A DNA stretch of 64,000 nucleotides from Parasediminibacterium sp046546515 (GCF_046546515.1 NZ_JBKHKJ010000015.1:1-64000), one strand, 5' to 3'; positions 23,718 to 33,635 are shown, counted from the stretch's first letter. The notes: generated by a model from the sequence alone, not told the origin. Made by a program: numbers and translations.

Positions 23718-25217
23718 CTACGCTTGCGCCATCATTTTCTTGCCTTTCTCAATAGCATCTTCCAACGTACCTACCAAGTTAAAAGCCGCTTCTGGGTATT
23801 CGTCAACCTCGCCATCTAATATTGCATTGAATGAACGGATGGTATCTTCAATACTTACAAATACGCCTTTCAAACCAGTGAACTGCTCAGCTACGTGGAA
23901 AGGCTGGCTTAGGAAACGTTGTACCTTCCTTGCACGAGATACAGTTGTTTTATCTTCATCGCTCAACTCGTCCATACCTAGGATAGCGATGATATCTTGC
24001 AATTCCTTATAACGTTGTAAAATCAATTTTACACGGTTGGCCGTGTCGTAGTGTTCGTTGCCAACGATAGCAGCAGTAAGGATACGTGAAGTAGAATCCA
24101 AAGGATCCACAGCAGGATAGATACCCAAATCTGCAATTTTACGGCTTAGTACCGTAGTTGCATCCAAGTGGGCAAATGTTGTAGCCGGAGCCGGATCGGT
24201 CAAGTCATCCGCGGGTACATATACCGCTTGTACAGAGGTAATAGAACCGTTTTTGGTAGAAGTGATACGCTCTTGCATCAGACCCATTTCAGTAGCCAAT
24301 GTTGGTTGGTAACCCACCGCAGATGGCATACGACCTAGCAAAGCCGATACCTCAGAACCTGCCTGTGTGAAACGGAAGATATTATCAACGAAGAAAAGGA
24401 TATCCTTTCCTTTGCCTGTGCCATCACCATCACGGAAATATTCAGCAACCGTTAAACCACTTAGGGCAACCCTTGCACGGGCACCTGGCGGTTCGTTCAT
24501 TTGTCCGAATACGAAAGTAGCCTTGCTTTCTTTCAATCCTTCCAAATCTACTTTGCTCAAATCCCATCCGCCTTCTTCCATGCTATGTTTAAAATTGTCA
24601 CCATAGTTCATGATGCCAGCTTCAATCATTTCACGCAATAGGTCATTTCCTTCACGGGTACGTTCGCCCACGCCTGCAAATACAGACAAGCCACCGTAAC
24701 CTTTAGCGATATTGTTAATCAATTCTTGGATCAATACAGTTTTACCTACACCCGCACCACCAAACAAACCGATTTTACCACCTTTTGCATAAGGCTCAAT
24801 CAGGTCAATTACTTTGATACCGGTAAATAGTATTTCAGTAGCAGTGCTCAAATCCTCAAACTTTGGTGGTTTGTTGTGGATAGGGCGGCCACCTACTTTG
24901 CTCAATTGTGGTAAACCATCAATGGCATCGCCTGTAACGTTGAACAAACGGCCGTTGATGCCTTCACCTACTGGCATAGCAATAGGGATACCTGTATCTA
25001 CTACTGCCATCCCACGCACAAGACCTTCGGTACCTTCCATCGCAATGGTACGCACACTGTCTTCACCAAGGTGTTGTTGTACTTCCAAAATTAGTTTATC
25101 GCCATTGTCTTTGGTTATTTCCAAAGCGTTGTAAATATCTGGCAATACATTGTCATTGGGGAAGTGTACGTCCACTACTGCGCCAATGATTTGTTTGATC
25201 TTACCTACAGAAGCCAT
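23718..25217 (-). CDS. atpD: F1F0 ATP synthase beta subunit
   Basis: The 499-residue catalytic beta subunit of F1. The Walker A motif is GLFGGAGVGKTVLIQELI (around residue 155), preceded by GIKVIDLIEPYAKGGK. The catalytic glutamate region GVGERTREGNDL, Walker B DILFFVDNIFRFTQAG, and the DELSDEDKTTVSRARK torque helix (the DELSEED equivalent) are all present. Length is typical of Bacteroidota (about 500). It forms a two-gene operon with atpC; the other subunits are not in this window, which is normal for the phylum. A consensus promoter lies 84-113 bp upstream. Confidence 0.98.
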   Translation of the reverse strand: MASVGKIKQIIGAVVDVHFPNDNVLPDIYNALEITKDNGDKLILEVQQHLGEDSVRTIAMEGTEGLVRGMAVVDTGIPIAMPVGEGINGRLFNVTGDAIDGLPQLSKVGGRPIHNKPPKFEDLSTATEILFTGIKVIDLIEPYAKGGKIGLFGGAGVGKTVLIQELINNIAKGYGGLSVFAGVGERTREGNDLLREMIEAGIMNYGDNFKHSMEEGGWDLSKVDLEGLKESKATFVFGQMNEPPGARARVALSGLTVAEYFRDGDGTGKGKDILFFVDNIFRFTQAGSEVSALLGRMPSAVGYQPTLATEMGLMQERITSTKNGSITSVQAVYVPADDLTDPAPATTFAHLDATTVLSRKIADLGIYPAVDPLDSTSRILTAAIVGNEHYDTANRVKLILQRYKELQDIIAILGMDELSDEDKTTVSRARKVQRFLSQPFHVAEQFTGLKGVFVSIEDTIRSFNAILDGEVDEYPEAAFNLVGTLEDAIEKGKKMMAQA

Positions 25218-25300
25218 AATACAGTAAGTGTTTTAAAATTTATGAAGATAAAAAGTGAATTATTACAAGCTTTTGTTAATGTGCTTCCACAATTCGGCTG

Positions 25301-25330
25301 CAAAAGTAAGGGTATGCTGTTAATAAGCAA
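25301..25330 (-). promoter_or_regulatory. Bacteroidota-type promoter of atpDC (TTG-N19-TACTTTTG)
   Basis: On the minus strand TTG (complement of 25328-25330) and TACTTTTG (complement of 25301-25308) are exactly 19 bp apart, the consensus spacing. Transcription would begin near 25294, giving a ~75-nt leader to atpD. Confidence 0.7.
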
Positions 25331-25339
25331 ATTGAAAAA

Positions 25340-25432
25340 TAAAAAAAAGGATGGAAAGGAAAGGGAAAGGGACGTAAGACAAAGGGGGGAGGGAGGCAAG
25401 GAGGCATTAGGTAAAGGGGCAGGGAGGGGTAG
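25340..25432 (+). other. polypurine / G-rich tract in the divergent atpD-yyaL gap
   Basis: About 90 bp of almost pure A and G on the plus strand, with G runs such as GGGGGGAGGGAGG and GGGGCAGGGAGGGG. It lies just upstream of the atpDC promoter in the 423-bp divergent gap. It could form triplex or G-quadruplex structures; no gene or further motif is visible in the gap. Confidence 0.6.
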
Positions 25433-25640
25433 ATTGCAACTTTTGAGTAAAACAGTATAGTACGGGATAGTTGAGCAAAAAACACTGTTAATTTTACGCT
25501 GTGCTATTATGAATATTAACGGTTGCCACTAATAGAAAGTTTTCTTGGAGGTATGCTTGCCAGCCAATTTAAAAGATTTGGTTTTGCAAGATTTGCCAGT
25601 TCAAGTTGTAGTTTTGATGGGTAGAGATTTTTTAATAATT

Positions 25641-27689
25641 ATGGAACATCAGCATACCAATCATTTAATAAACGAAACAAGCCCTTATTTGCTGCAACAT
25701 GCCCACAACCCGGTGGAATGGTACCCTTGGGGCGAGGAGGCGCTGCGCAAAGCTAAAACTGAAGGAAAGCCTATTTTGGTAAGCATTGGCTATGCTGCTT
25801 GCCATTGGTGCCATGTGATGGAGCGGGAAAGCTTTGAAGACGAGCGCACCGCTGAGATAATGAACAAGTACTTCGTCAACATAAAAATAGACAGGGAAGA
25901 GCGGCCTGACCTAGACCATATATACATGGACTCAGTGCAGGCAATGTCTGGCAGTGGGGGGTGGCCATTGAATGTTTTTTTAACCCCAGATAAGAAACCT
26001 TTTTTTGGCGGCACCTATTTCCCGCCAGTAAGGGCTTATAATAGGAGCAGCTGGAAAGAGGTGCTGATGAACATACAGCAATTGTTTGCTGAAAAAAGAG
26101 ACGAGGTAGAGGAGCAAGCAGAAAAGCTTACCGGGCATTTGCTAGATGCAAATGGTTTTGGCTTATCGGCACCATCGGAAGTAAAAGATGTGTTTTTTTC
26201 GCAAGAAAACCTGCAATTGATTGCAGGAAACCTTTTGAAACAAGCAGACACAGTAAAAGGCGGTTTTGGCAAAGCTCCAAAGTTCCCCCAGACATTTACT
26301 ATACAATATTTACTAAGGCACTATCATTTTACAAAAGATGAGAATGCTTTGAAACAGGCTCTGCTGAGCTTGGACAAAATGATTTGTGGGGGTATATACG
26401 ACCAGCTAGGCGGTGGATTTGCACGGTATAGCACAGACAATGAATGGCTTGCCCCCCATTTCGAGAAAATGCTGTACGACAATGCTTTGCTGATAAACGT
26501 ATTGGCAGAAGCGTATCAAATAACAGAAAGCCTAGTGTACGCAAATGCCATAAGGCAAACACTAGGTTTTATAGAAAGGGAGATGCAAAGCCAAGATGGG
26601 GGCTTTTATAGTGCCTTGGATGCTGACAGCGAAGGGGTGGAAGGGAAGTTTTATGTTTGGGGCAAAGAGGAGGTTGAAAAAATACTTGGAAAAGAGGAAA
26701 GCAAGGTTTTTTGTGCTTATTACGATGTTACAGAAAGCGGGAATTGGGAAAATAGCAACATATTGTGGGTGCAAAAAAACGCCAAGGACTTTGCAGCAGA
26801 AAATGGCATTGAAGAAGAAAGGCTGCATTTTTTGTTAAAAAATGCCTCAGCATTGCTGCTAATGCAGCGAAACAAGCGGGTAAGGCCACAATTGGATGAC
26901 AAAATACTGCTAGGCTGGAATGCTTTGATGATAACTGCCTATTGCAAAGCATATGCAGCACTTGGGGAAATACAGTATAAGGAGAAGGCCGTGAGGGCGA
27001 TTGCATTTGTAGAGGAAAAGTTAAAAAATACAGATGGCAGTTATTGGCATACTTACAAAGCGGGCAAAGCAAAAATCAATGCATTCCTAGATGACTATGC
27101 ATATTTGATACAAGCATATATTCATTTGCAGGAAATAAGCGGCAACTCCCTATATTTGGAACATGCAAGGGAATTAACGCAGTTTGTAACGCTTTATTTC
27201 AGCGAGGAAGGCACTGGCTATTTTTACTATACCCATCTTCATCAGGAAGATGTGATAGTAAGGAAAAAAGAAGTTTATGATGGTGCTGTGCCGTCTGGCA
27301 ATGCAATAATGGCTGGCAACCTGCATTACTTATCAATTATTTTCGACGAAAATAGCTGGGGAGAAAGGTCATTGCAAATGATACACTCATTAGAAACGGC
27401 CATTGTACGCTACCCTACATCGTTTGGTATTTGGGCTTGTGCAATGCAAAACATTGGCAATGGCACAAAGGAAATTGTATTAACAGGGCATCAAATCTTA
27501 AAAGATTTGCCAAAAATGTTAAAAAAGTACATTCCTAATAAAATATTACAAACGGCAAATAAAGAAATGGGAAATTATCCTTTACTTGCGTGCAAAATGG
27601 TTGTTGCCGATAGCACGTTCTATCTTTGCGAAAACTATTCATGCTCAAGAGAAGTACACGATATTGATGTTTTTTTAGGGTTTTTATAG
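25641..27689 (+). CDS. yyaL: YyaL-like thioredoxin-domain protein (DUF255, spermatogenesis-associated protein 20 family)
   Basis: A 682-residue protein. The ATG at 25641 gives the family's usual beginning, NHLINETSPYLLQHAHNPVEW; in-frame starts upstream would add unrelated residues. The N-terminal thioredoxin-like domain has the CxxC in GYAACHWCHVMERESFED (about residues 50-67). After it comes an (alpha/alpha)6-barrel of the glycosidase/epimerase type, with KAPKFPQTF, GGIYDQLGGGFARYSTD, PHFEKMLYDNA and FYSALDADSEGVEGKFY, all conserved in the family. The biochemical role is not established. It is monocistronic and divergent from atpDC. Confidence 0.92.
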   Translation: MEHQHTNHLINETSPYLLQHAHNPVEWYPWGEEALRKAKTEGKPILVSIGYAACHWCHVMERESFEDERTAEIMNKYFVNIKIDREERPDLDHIYMDSVQAMSGSGGWPLNVFLTPDKKPFFGGTYFPPVRAYNRSSWKEVLMNIQQLFAEKRDEVEEQAEKLTGHLLDANGFGLSAPSEVKDVFFSQENLQLIAGNLLKQADTVKGGFGKAPKFPQTFTIQYLLRHYHFTKDENALKQALLSLDKMICGGIYDQLGGGFARYSTDNEWLAPHFEKMLYDNALLINVLAEAYQITESLVYANAIRQTLGFIEREMQSQDGGFYSALDADSEGVEGKFYVWGKEEVEKILGKEESKVFCAYYDVTESGNWENSNILWVQKNAKDFAAENGIEEERLHFLLKNASALLLMQRNKRVRPQLDDKILLGWNALMITAYCKAYAALGEIQYKEKAVRAIAFVEEKLKNTDGSYWHTYKAGKAKINAFLDDYAYLIQAYIHLQEISGNSLYLEHARELTQFVTLYFSEEGTGYFYYTHLHQEDVIVRKKEVYDGAVPSGNAIMAGNLHYLSIIFDENSWGERSLQMIHSLETAIVRYPTSFGIWACAMQNIGNGTKEIVLTGHQILKDLPKMLKKYIPNKILQTANKEMGNYPLLACKMVVADSTFYLCENYSCSREVHDIDVFLGFL

Positions 27690-27839
27690 GAAAAAAATAA
27701 GTATCACATTGTAAAATGTATTATTTTGCACGAAGAGATTGAAATGTGTAAAATATAAATGATTGATGATTTGTTTATAAAAAAGTTTAAGTGGGCTTAA
27801 ATGCTTTGTTCTTTATTAGGAAGATTAATAATTTTAAAC

Positions 27840-27872
27840 TTGATTTAAATTTCGGGGTAAACTATATATTTG
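27840..27872 (+). promoter_or_regulatory. promoter of the gldKLMN operon (TTG-N22-TATATTTG)
   Basis: TTG at 27840-27842 and TATATTTG at 27865-27872, spacing 22 bp, within the Bacteroidota range. Predicted start of transcription is near 27879, sixteen bases before the gldK ATG, so the leader is very short. Confidence 0.6.
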
Positions 27873-27894
27873 CGATACTTAGTAATTATTTTTT

Positions 27895-29181
27895 ATGATT
27901 AAAAATTATTTGTTTTTTATTACTATAACTACTGTACTTGCTTTTGGCTTTGCGGGTTGTAAGGGTAAAAGTGGCTCATCTAAAAAAGGCGGGGTGATAG
28001 ATGATGGCCAAGTGCATGGCATTGCACCTAGCGCAAAGATGAGCATGACTATGCCTTTGGGCATGGTGTATGTGCCGCCTGGGACTTTTCACATGGGGCC
28101 AAGCGATGAAGATATTAATTATACCTTCACTTCAAGGAACAGGGAGGTGTCTATACCAGGTTTTTGGATGGATGCAACAGAATTGACTAATAACAAATAC
28201 CGCCAGTTTGTTAATTGGGTTAGGGATTCTTGCGTTGCCGTAATGCTAGGTGCGCCATATTATGATACATCTGTTCATTGGAACCAAATAAAAAATATAA
28301 AATACGAAGACCCTAAATTCAGGGATCAGTTGGCAGGTGCTGGTTACTTCATTAAAGTAGATGCACAAAGCACAAAGCCTTTTTTCAACCCTGAAAAATT
28401 GATTTATTTTTATTCTCAGATGAAGCCAGAGGCTGCCTATGCTGAAAATAGGGAGGCTTTCAAGAAAAACCCATTATCATTTGTAGATCCTCATAAAGTG
28501 GCTATTTACCCAGACACTACAGTGTGGATGAATTCTTTTGCTTACTCCTACAATGAGCCAATGACTAAGCGTTATTTTGCTCACCCTTCTTTTGGCAATT
28601 ATCCTGTTGTTGGGGTGAACTGGAAACAGGCTGTTGCGTTTTGTAATTGGAGGACTAAGTATTTGAATACTTATCTCGAAAAAAAGAAAATGGCTGTTGA
28701 AAGTGATTTCAGGTTGCCAAGTGAAGCAGAGTGGGAATACGCAGCACGTGGTGGTAGGTCAAATTCTATGTATCCTTGGGGTAATTATTATTTAAGAAAC
28801 AAAAAAGGATGTTTACTTGCAAACTTTAAACCAGGACGGGGTAACTATGCAGAAGATGGTGGTTTTTACACAGTACGGGTAGATGCCTATTGGCCTAATG
28901 GGTTTGGCTTGTTTAATATGGCTGGAAATGTTGCTGAATGGACCGGATCTTATTTTAATGAAAGTTCTTACAACTTTATGCACGATATGAGCCCTGATGT
29001 GCGCTATGATGCAAAAGATTCTGATCCGCCACGAATGAAAAGAAAAGTGGTAAGGGGTGGTAGCTGGAAAGATGTAGGGTTTTATTTGCAAACAAGTACT
29101 AGAAGCTATGAATATCAAGATACAGCAAAATCGTACATAGGTTTCCGTTGCGTTATTGATTTAGTGCCAAGGGGCAGATAA
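27895..29181 (+). CDS. gldK: gliding motility / T9SS lipoprotein GldK
   Basis: A 428-residue outer-membrane lipoprotein that with GldN forms the periplasmic ring of the type IX secretion system. The signal peptide ends at a lipobox LAFGFAGC with Cys22. The body is a formylglycine-generating-enzyme-like (sulfatase-modifying factor) fold: MVYVPPGTFHMGPSDEDINY, PGFWMDATELTNNKYRQFV, PVVGVNWKQAVAFCNWR, LPSEAEWEYAARGG, MAGNVAEWTGSYF and KVVRGGSWKD. It is used structurally rather than as an enzyme. It is first in the gldK-L-M-N order known from Flavobacterium, where all four are essential for T9SS. Confidence 0.95.
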   Translation: MIKNYLFFITITTVLAFGFAGCKGKSGSSKKGGVIDDGQVHGIAPSAKMSMTMPLGMVYVPPGTFHMGPSDEDINYTFTSRNREVSIPGFWMDATELTNNKYRQFVNWVRDSCVAVMLGAPYYDTSVHWNQIKNIKYEDPKFRDQLAGAGYFIKVDAQSTKPFFNPEKLIYFYSQMKPEAAYAENREAFKKNPLSFVDPHKVAIYPDTTVWMNSFAYSYNEPMTKRYFAHPSFGNYPVVGVNWKQAVAFCNWRTKYLNTYLEKKKMAVESDFRLPSEAEWEYAARGGRSNSMYPWGNYYLRNKKGCLLANFKPGRGNYAEDGGFYTVRVDAYWPNGFGLFNMAGNVAEWTGSYFNESSYNFMHDMSPDVRYDAKDSDPPRMKRKVVRGGSWKDVGFYLQTSTRSYEYQDTAKSYIGFRCVIDLVPRGR

Positions 29182-29254
29182 TTTCATTTCTATTTTTAAG
29201 TATTTATCGTTTATAAAAACAAACAATTTAAACAAACAACAAAAATTAAGTATC

Positions 29255-30004
29255 ATGTCAGCAGGAATTTCTCCATTGGGTAACAGGCTTTTAAATGTTT
29301 TCGTATGTGTGGGTGCAGCAATCGTAATTATTGGTGCCCTTTTCAAAATTCAGCACTATGAAGGTTCTGATATCATTTTGCCAATTGGCTTAGGTACAGA
29401 AGCTTTAATATTTCTAGTTTACGCTATCTTACCGCCACCCGATGCTGGACATGCAGTTGCACCAGTTGAACAAGTTAAAGGCAACCCTGCTTTAAAAACA
29501 ATGGAGAAAATGCTTTCTGAAGCAGACATCACTCCAACTAATCTTTCCAAATTGAGCGATGGCTTTAAAAAATTAGGTACTACTGTAAGTAATATGGGCG
29601 AAATCAGCGATGTTGTAAAATCAACTGGCGACTTTAGTGCAAAAACTAAATTGGCTGCTGACTCCTTAGGTGCAATTTCTGGTGCTGCAAATACTGCAAC
29701 TGCTTCTTTGTCTTCTTTTAATGGTGCTGCTGAAAGTACCAAGCAATTCCACGGTCAAATACAAACCTTGACTAAAAATCTTGCTTCTGTAAATACTATA
29801 TATGAATTAGAACTGCAAGAAAGCAACAATCACTTGAAAGCAATCAATCAATTCTATGGAAAATTAGAGCAAGTGGCTGCCGCAATGCAAAGCAGTGCTG
29901 TAGATGCTGTAAAAGCAAAAGAACAAATTTCGGCTTTGGCTAATAACTTGAGTAAATTGAACCAAGTGTATGGCAACATGCTTACGGCTATGCAAGGGCG
30001 CTAG
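29255..30004 (+). CDS. gldL: GldL, T9SS motor inner-membrane protein
   Basis: A 249-residue inner-membrane protein. Two N-terminal helices (about residues 8-26 and 38-57) are separated by a short loop containing FKIQHYEGSD. The second helix carries the conserved glutamate in GLGTEALIFLVYAILPP that conducts protons in GldL. The cytoplasmic remainder is helical and predicted to be coiled coil. GldL5-GldM2 forms a proton-driven rotary motor that powers T9SS secretion and gliding. It lies 73 bp after gldK and 56 bp before gldM in the same operon. Confidence 0.95.
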   Translation: MSAGISPLGNRLLNVFVCVGAAIVIIGALFKIQHYEGSDIILPIGLGTEALIFLVYAILPPPDAGHAVAPVEQVKGNPALKTMEKMLSEADITPTNLSKLSDGFKKLGTTVSNMGEISDVVKSTGDFSAKTKLAADSLGAISGAANTATASLSSFNGAAESTKQFHGQIQTLTKNLASVNTIYELELQESNNHLKAINQFYGKLEQVAAAMQSSAVDAVKAKEQISALANNLSKLNQVYGNMLTAMQGR

Positions 30005-30060
30005 TCTTAAATTCATAATTTGAACGATTAAAGGAAACAAAAATTAATAAATAATTAAGT

Positions 30061-31608
30061 ATGTCATTACCTAAAGAACCTAGGCAAAAGATGATAAACG
30101 TGATGTATTTGGTGCTAACTGCATTGTTAGCATTGAATGTATCTGCCGAAATCTTGAATGCATTTAAAACGGTAAATAATAGTTTGTTAACTTCTAATGG
30201 AATAACGGACAAAAAAAATCAAACGCTTTTCACATCTTTTGAAGAGATGTTGAAAGATCCTAGAACAAAGGATTCAGCAGCAGTATGGGCACCAAAAGCG
30301 TTGAAGGCAAAAGAGTTAGCAGAAGGTCTTTCAACTTACTTAGATGGAATAAAGGCTGAATTGATAAAAAAGTCTAAGCCTAAAGTTGTTGATGGCAAAA
30401 ATGTTTATAGCTATGATAATTTGGATGCAGCAACTAAATATTTTGTTGAAGGTCCGGAAGCAAAAAAACGTGGTGAAGAATTATTGCAAAAGTTGACTGA
30501 GTATAAGGAACAATTACTTGCAATAGATCCAGTAATTAGGGCAGAAGTAGAAGCTAATCTTCCATTAGATTTGACTATACCAGAAACTAGCAGCAAAGTA
30601 AAAGGAGATTGGGCATACAGTTATTTCCATATGACACCTACTGTAGCGGCTGTAACTATTTTGAGTAAATTTCAAAATGACGTAAAGAATAGTGAAGCTG
30701 AAGTTGTAGAGGCATGCCATAAAAAAATTGGGGCAGTTAAAATTGTATTTGACAAATTCCAAGCTATAGCTAGTCAAAGTTCTGAATATTTAATGCCAGA
30801 TCAAGAGTTGACAATTACTGGTGGCGTTGGGGCTTTCAGTAGTGCTGCAAAGCCTATTGTTTCCATTGATGGTTCTAGTATTGCTCTAAACGCAGACGGG
30901 GTTGCGGAATATAAAACTAAAGTTGGAGGTCCAGGTTCTTACTCAAAAAATGTTACTATCAATTTTCTAAAACCAAACGGTGAAAAAGGTACTTTGACTA
31001 AAGAGATAAAGTACACTGTGGGTTCACCAACTGGTGCTAGTGTAAGTGCAGATGCCACTAAGGTTTTTTATGTAGGATTGAAAAATCCAATTACGGTGTC
31101 TGGTGGTACTGCGGGAGCTGAAAAAACACATGTTTCTATCAGTAATGGCTCTATTGCTCCTGGTGATGGTGCGGGTAAATATGACGTTACCGTTACCAGT
31201 GGTACAGAAGCTATTGTTACTGTTAATGTTGATGGCGGTGCAAGTACACCTTTTAAATTTAGGGTAAAACAAATTCCTGATCCTGTTGCTATGATTGGGT
31301 CCAGTAAAGGTGGTAAAATGGCTGCAAATGAATTTAAGGCTCAGCTGGGTGTTAGGGCTGAATTAGAAAATTTTATATTTGAAGGTGTTAAATATAAGGT
31401 TGTTAATTATCAAGTGATTGCCACTGGCAAAGGGTTTAGTGAAAATCCTGGTATTGCACAGAATAATGGTGCCGAGTTTGGTTCTGAAGCAAGAGGTGTA
31501 ATTGATAGATGTGTAAAGGGTACGGCTGTGTTTATTGACAATATTAAGGCTGTAGGACCCGATGGGCGTACTAGGTCTTTGCCTACAATTGCATTTAATT
31601 TAAATTAA
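30061..31608 (+). CDS. gldM: GldM, T9SS motor/periplasmic shaft protein
   Basis: A 515-residue protein with a single N-terminal membrane helix (MINVMYLVLTALLALNVSAE, about residues 10-30) that sits inside the GldL pentamer. A long periplasmic part follows, with four domains in known GldM (D1-D4) that reach the outer-membrane ring. The N-terminal PREPRQKMIN-like segment, the LNAFKTVNNSL stretch after the helix, and the C-terminal MIGSSKGGKMAANEFKAQLG fit the family. Length is typical (about 510-520). It transmits rotation from the inner membrane to GldK/GldN. Confidence 0.95.
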   Translation: MSLPKEPRQKMINVMYLVLTALLALNVSAEILNAFKTVNNSLLTSNGITDKKNQTLFTSFEEMLKDPRTKDSAAVWAPKALKAKELAEGLSTYLDGIKAELIKKSKPKVVDGKNVYSYDNLDAATKYFVEGPEAKKRGEELLQKLTEYKEQLLAIDPVIRAEVEANLPLDLTIPETSSKVKGDWAYSYFHMTPTVAAVTILSKFQNDVKNSEAEVVEACHKKIGAVKIVFDKFQAIASQSSEYLMPDQELTITGGVGAFSSAAKPIVSIDGSSIALNADGVAEYKTKVGGPGSYSKNVTINFLKPNGEKGTLTKEIKYTVGSPTGASVSADATKVFYVGLKNPITVSGGTAGAEKTHVSISNGSIAPGDGAGKYDVTVTSGTEAIVTVNVDGGASTPFKFRVKQIPDPVAMIGSSKGGKMAANEFKAQLGVRAELENFIFEGVKYKVVNYQVIATGKGFSENPGIAQNNGAEFGSEARGVIDRCVKGTAVFIDNIKAVGPDGRTRSLPTIAFNLN

Positions 31609-31612
31609 TAGT

Positions 31613-32671
31613 ATGAAGAAGTTTCTTTTAGTATTGTCTTTGGTATGGTTATCTTCTGTAAGCTTTAATAATATGTTATATGCACAGAAGGGCAAAAAAA
31701 AGCCTGTTAGGGCTGCTGCGGCTACCCGTAGTTCAAAAAAGCCTAAAAAAGGTGTTACAAGTAATTCCCAAGATAGTCAACCCAAAGCACCTGAAACTAG
31801 TAATACTGGTTCTAATATACCACTTGAAATTGCTTCTAATAAAGGCTCTGGTGGGGGTATAAATGATTCAGCAAAAGTTTCTTTGCGTAATGATAATGCA
31901 ATAGAACGCAATTTGGTAAAGGATAGGGCTCCTTTAACCTACAAAAAAATTAGGGAAGATGATGCAGTTTACAAGCAAAGGATTTGGAGGGAAATAGACA
32001 CAAGGGAAAAAATTAATCTCCCATTCAGATATTCCCTAATAGAGAATAATGGTAGTCAAAGGTTTATTTCTATCCTTATTAATGCCATTAAATCTGGTGT
32101 TGTTGCTTTTGATGCAAATTTTGATGATAGGTTCACCACCCCTTTAACTACAGAGCAAGCTTTGGCTAAGTTTTCTGGCGGTCAAAAAGCTGATACTATT
32201 GATATAAAGGATATGGAGGGCAATGTTATTAAACGTAAAGTTGTAAACAAAGAACCTGATTTAGACTCTATTTATAAATATGTAATAAAAGAAGAGGTTG
32301 TGTTTGATAAAGAATCTTCTAGGCTATTTACTAGAATTTTGGGTATTGCCCCGATGATGCCACTAACAACTTCTGAAGGTACTTCTTTAGGGCAAATGGT
32401 TAAATTATTTTGGTTATATTACCCTGATTTAAGGGAAACATTAGCTAAATATGAAGTTTACAATCCAAAAAACTTTGGGGCAAGGATGAGTTGGGAAGAC
32501 TTATTTGAACAAAGGATGTTTGGTAGTTATATAACAAAAACAACTATGGACAATCCATTCGACCAAAGTTTGAAAGAAAAATATGGCAAAAATTCTTTGT
32601 TTGTATTGCTGGAAGGCGAAGCAATAAAGGAAAAGATTTTTAATTACGAGCAAGATTTGTGGTCTTATTAA
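31613..32671 (+). CDS. gldN: GldN, T9SS periplasmic ring protein
   Basis: A 352-residue exported protein, 4 bp downstream of gldM. A signal peptide (residues ~1-24, ending NMLYAQ) is followed by a basic, low-complexity linker (about 26-85, rich in Lys, Ser, Asn). The conserved GldN domain starts near residue 105: DDAVYKQRIWREIDTREKIN, PFRYSLIENNGSQRFISIL and MSWEDLFEQRMFGSYITK. It partners GldK in the ring. The linker is longer than in Flavobacterium GldN. A strong terminator follows the stop. Confidence 0.93.
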   Translation: MKKFLLVLSLVWLSSVSFNNMLYAQKGKKKPVRAAAATRSSKKPKKGVTSNSQDSQPKAPETSNTGSNIPLEIASNKGSGGGINDSAKVSLRNDNAIERNLVKDRAPLTYKKIREDDAVYKQRIWREIDTREKINLPFRYSLIENNGSQRFISILINAIKSGVVAFDANFDDRFTTPLTTEQALAKFSGGQKADTIDIKDMEGNVIKRKVVNKEPDLDSIYKYVIKEEVVFDKESSRLFTRILGIAPMMPLTTSEGTSLGQMVKLFWLYYPDLRETLAKYEVYNPKNFGARMSWEDLFEQRMFGSYITKTTMDNPFDQSLKEKYGKNSLFVLLEGEAIKEKIFNYEQDLWSY

Positions 32672-32677
32672 CTTATA

Positions 32678-32718
32678 TAAGTATCTTTCCTAAACAAAAA
32701 GATACTTATTTTTTTTAA
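32678..32718 (+). terminator. intrinsic terminator of the gldKLMN operon
   Basis: Perfect arms AAGTATCTTT and AAAGATACTT around a 9-nt loop, followed by ATTTTTTTT. It begins 8 bp after the gldN stop and separates the motor genes from exbB. Confidence 0.93.
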
Positions 32719-32780
32719 TTATTATTTTTATTGCTTATCATTTTTGTATCTAATTTCTTGAAAATTAATTAAAGTAAATC

Positions 32781-33635
32781 ATGGCTGAGATTAAAGCAAC
32801 AGGAGTAAAGCCTACTTCATCCACACAAGTTAAAAAAAGTAGTAACATTATCGCATCAATTGCGCCACTGGTTTGTATTTTAATGGGTTATATTATTTGG
32901 CGTTTTGTTATTGGTAGTGCTAGTAATTTCACCAAGCCCGATCCAAGTGGTGGTTTTTGGCCTAACCATGAAGGGCCTATCGGAAGTTTTTCTAAAATGT
33001 ACCTAGGTGGTATCATTGTTCCTATTTTGATTGGTTGTTTCCTTACTGTTTTAACCTTTGTTATTGAAAGGTTATTGACAGTTATTAAGGCTGCTGGGAC
33101 AGGCAATATTGCCGAGTTTATACGCAAAGTGCAGTTCCATTTAGCCAACAAAGAAATTGACAAAGCAATAGCTGAGTGCGACAAGCAAAAAGGTGCAGTA
33201 GGCAACGTCATGAAAGGGGGCTTGCATAAATACAAGGACATGATTAGCAACACTGAATTAACTACGGAGCAAAAAGTATTAAATATCCAAAAAGAAGTAG
33301 AAGAAGCTACTGCACTGGAATTGCCTATGCTTGAAAAGAATTTGGTGTTCTTGTCCACAATTGCTTCGGTAGCAACGTTGCTTGGTTTGCTAGGTACAGT
33401 GTTAGGTATGATACGTTCATTCTCTGCATTAGGTGATAGTGGTGGGGGTGAGGCTGCTCAAAAGCTATCGCAAGGTATATCCGAAGCTTTATACAACACC
33501 GCTTTAGGTATCGGTACCTCTGCAATAGCCATTATTACTTATAATGTATTTACTACTCGTATCGATGCAATTACCTATGGTATAGATGAATCTGGTTTTA
33601 CACTTACACAAAGTTTTGCAGCTAATTATAAATAA
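32781..33635 (+). CDS. exbB: ExbB / TolQ / MotA-family proton channel protein
   Basis: A 284-residue inner-membrane protein with helices at about residues 23-45, 75-98, 180-210 and 225-250. The C-terminal channel block ATLLGLLGTVLGMIRSFSAL and SEALYNTALGIGTSAIAIITY holds the conserved ExbB/TolQ threonine and glycine pattern. The N-terminal ~30 residues are an additional Lys/Ser/Thr-rich extension. It heads exbB-exbD-exbD-tonB, the set that uses proton motive force to energise TonB-dependent outer-membrane receptors. Confidence 0.93.
   Translation: MAEIKATGVKPTSSTQVKKSSNIIASIAPLVCILMGYIIWRFVIGSASNFTKPDPSGGFWPNHEGPIGSFSKMYLGGIIVPILIGCFLTVLTFVIERLLTVIKAAGTGNIAEFIRKVQFHLANKEIDKAIAECDKQKGAVGNVMKGGLHKYKDMISNTELTTEQKVLNIQKEVEEATALELPMLEKNLVFLSTIASVATLLGLLGTVLGMIRSFSALGDSGGGEAAQKLSQGISEALYNTALGIGTSAIAIITYNVFTTRIDAITYGIDESGFTLTQSFAANYK

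Noticed and set aside
25545..25640. Extended N-terminus of the YyaL-like protein from a TTG codon
   Set aside because: Family members begin close to NHLINETSPYLLQHA; the extra 32 residues have no counterpart and ATG 25641 fits.
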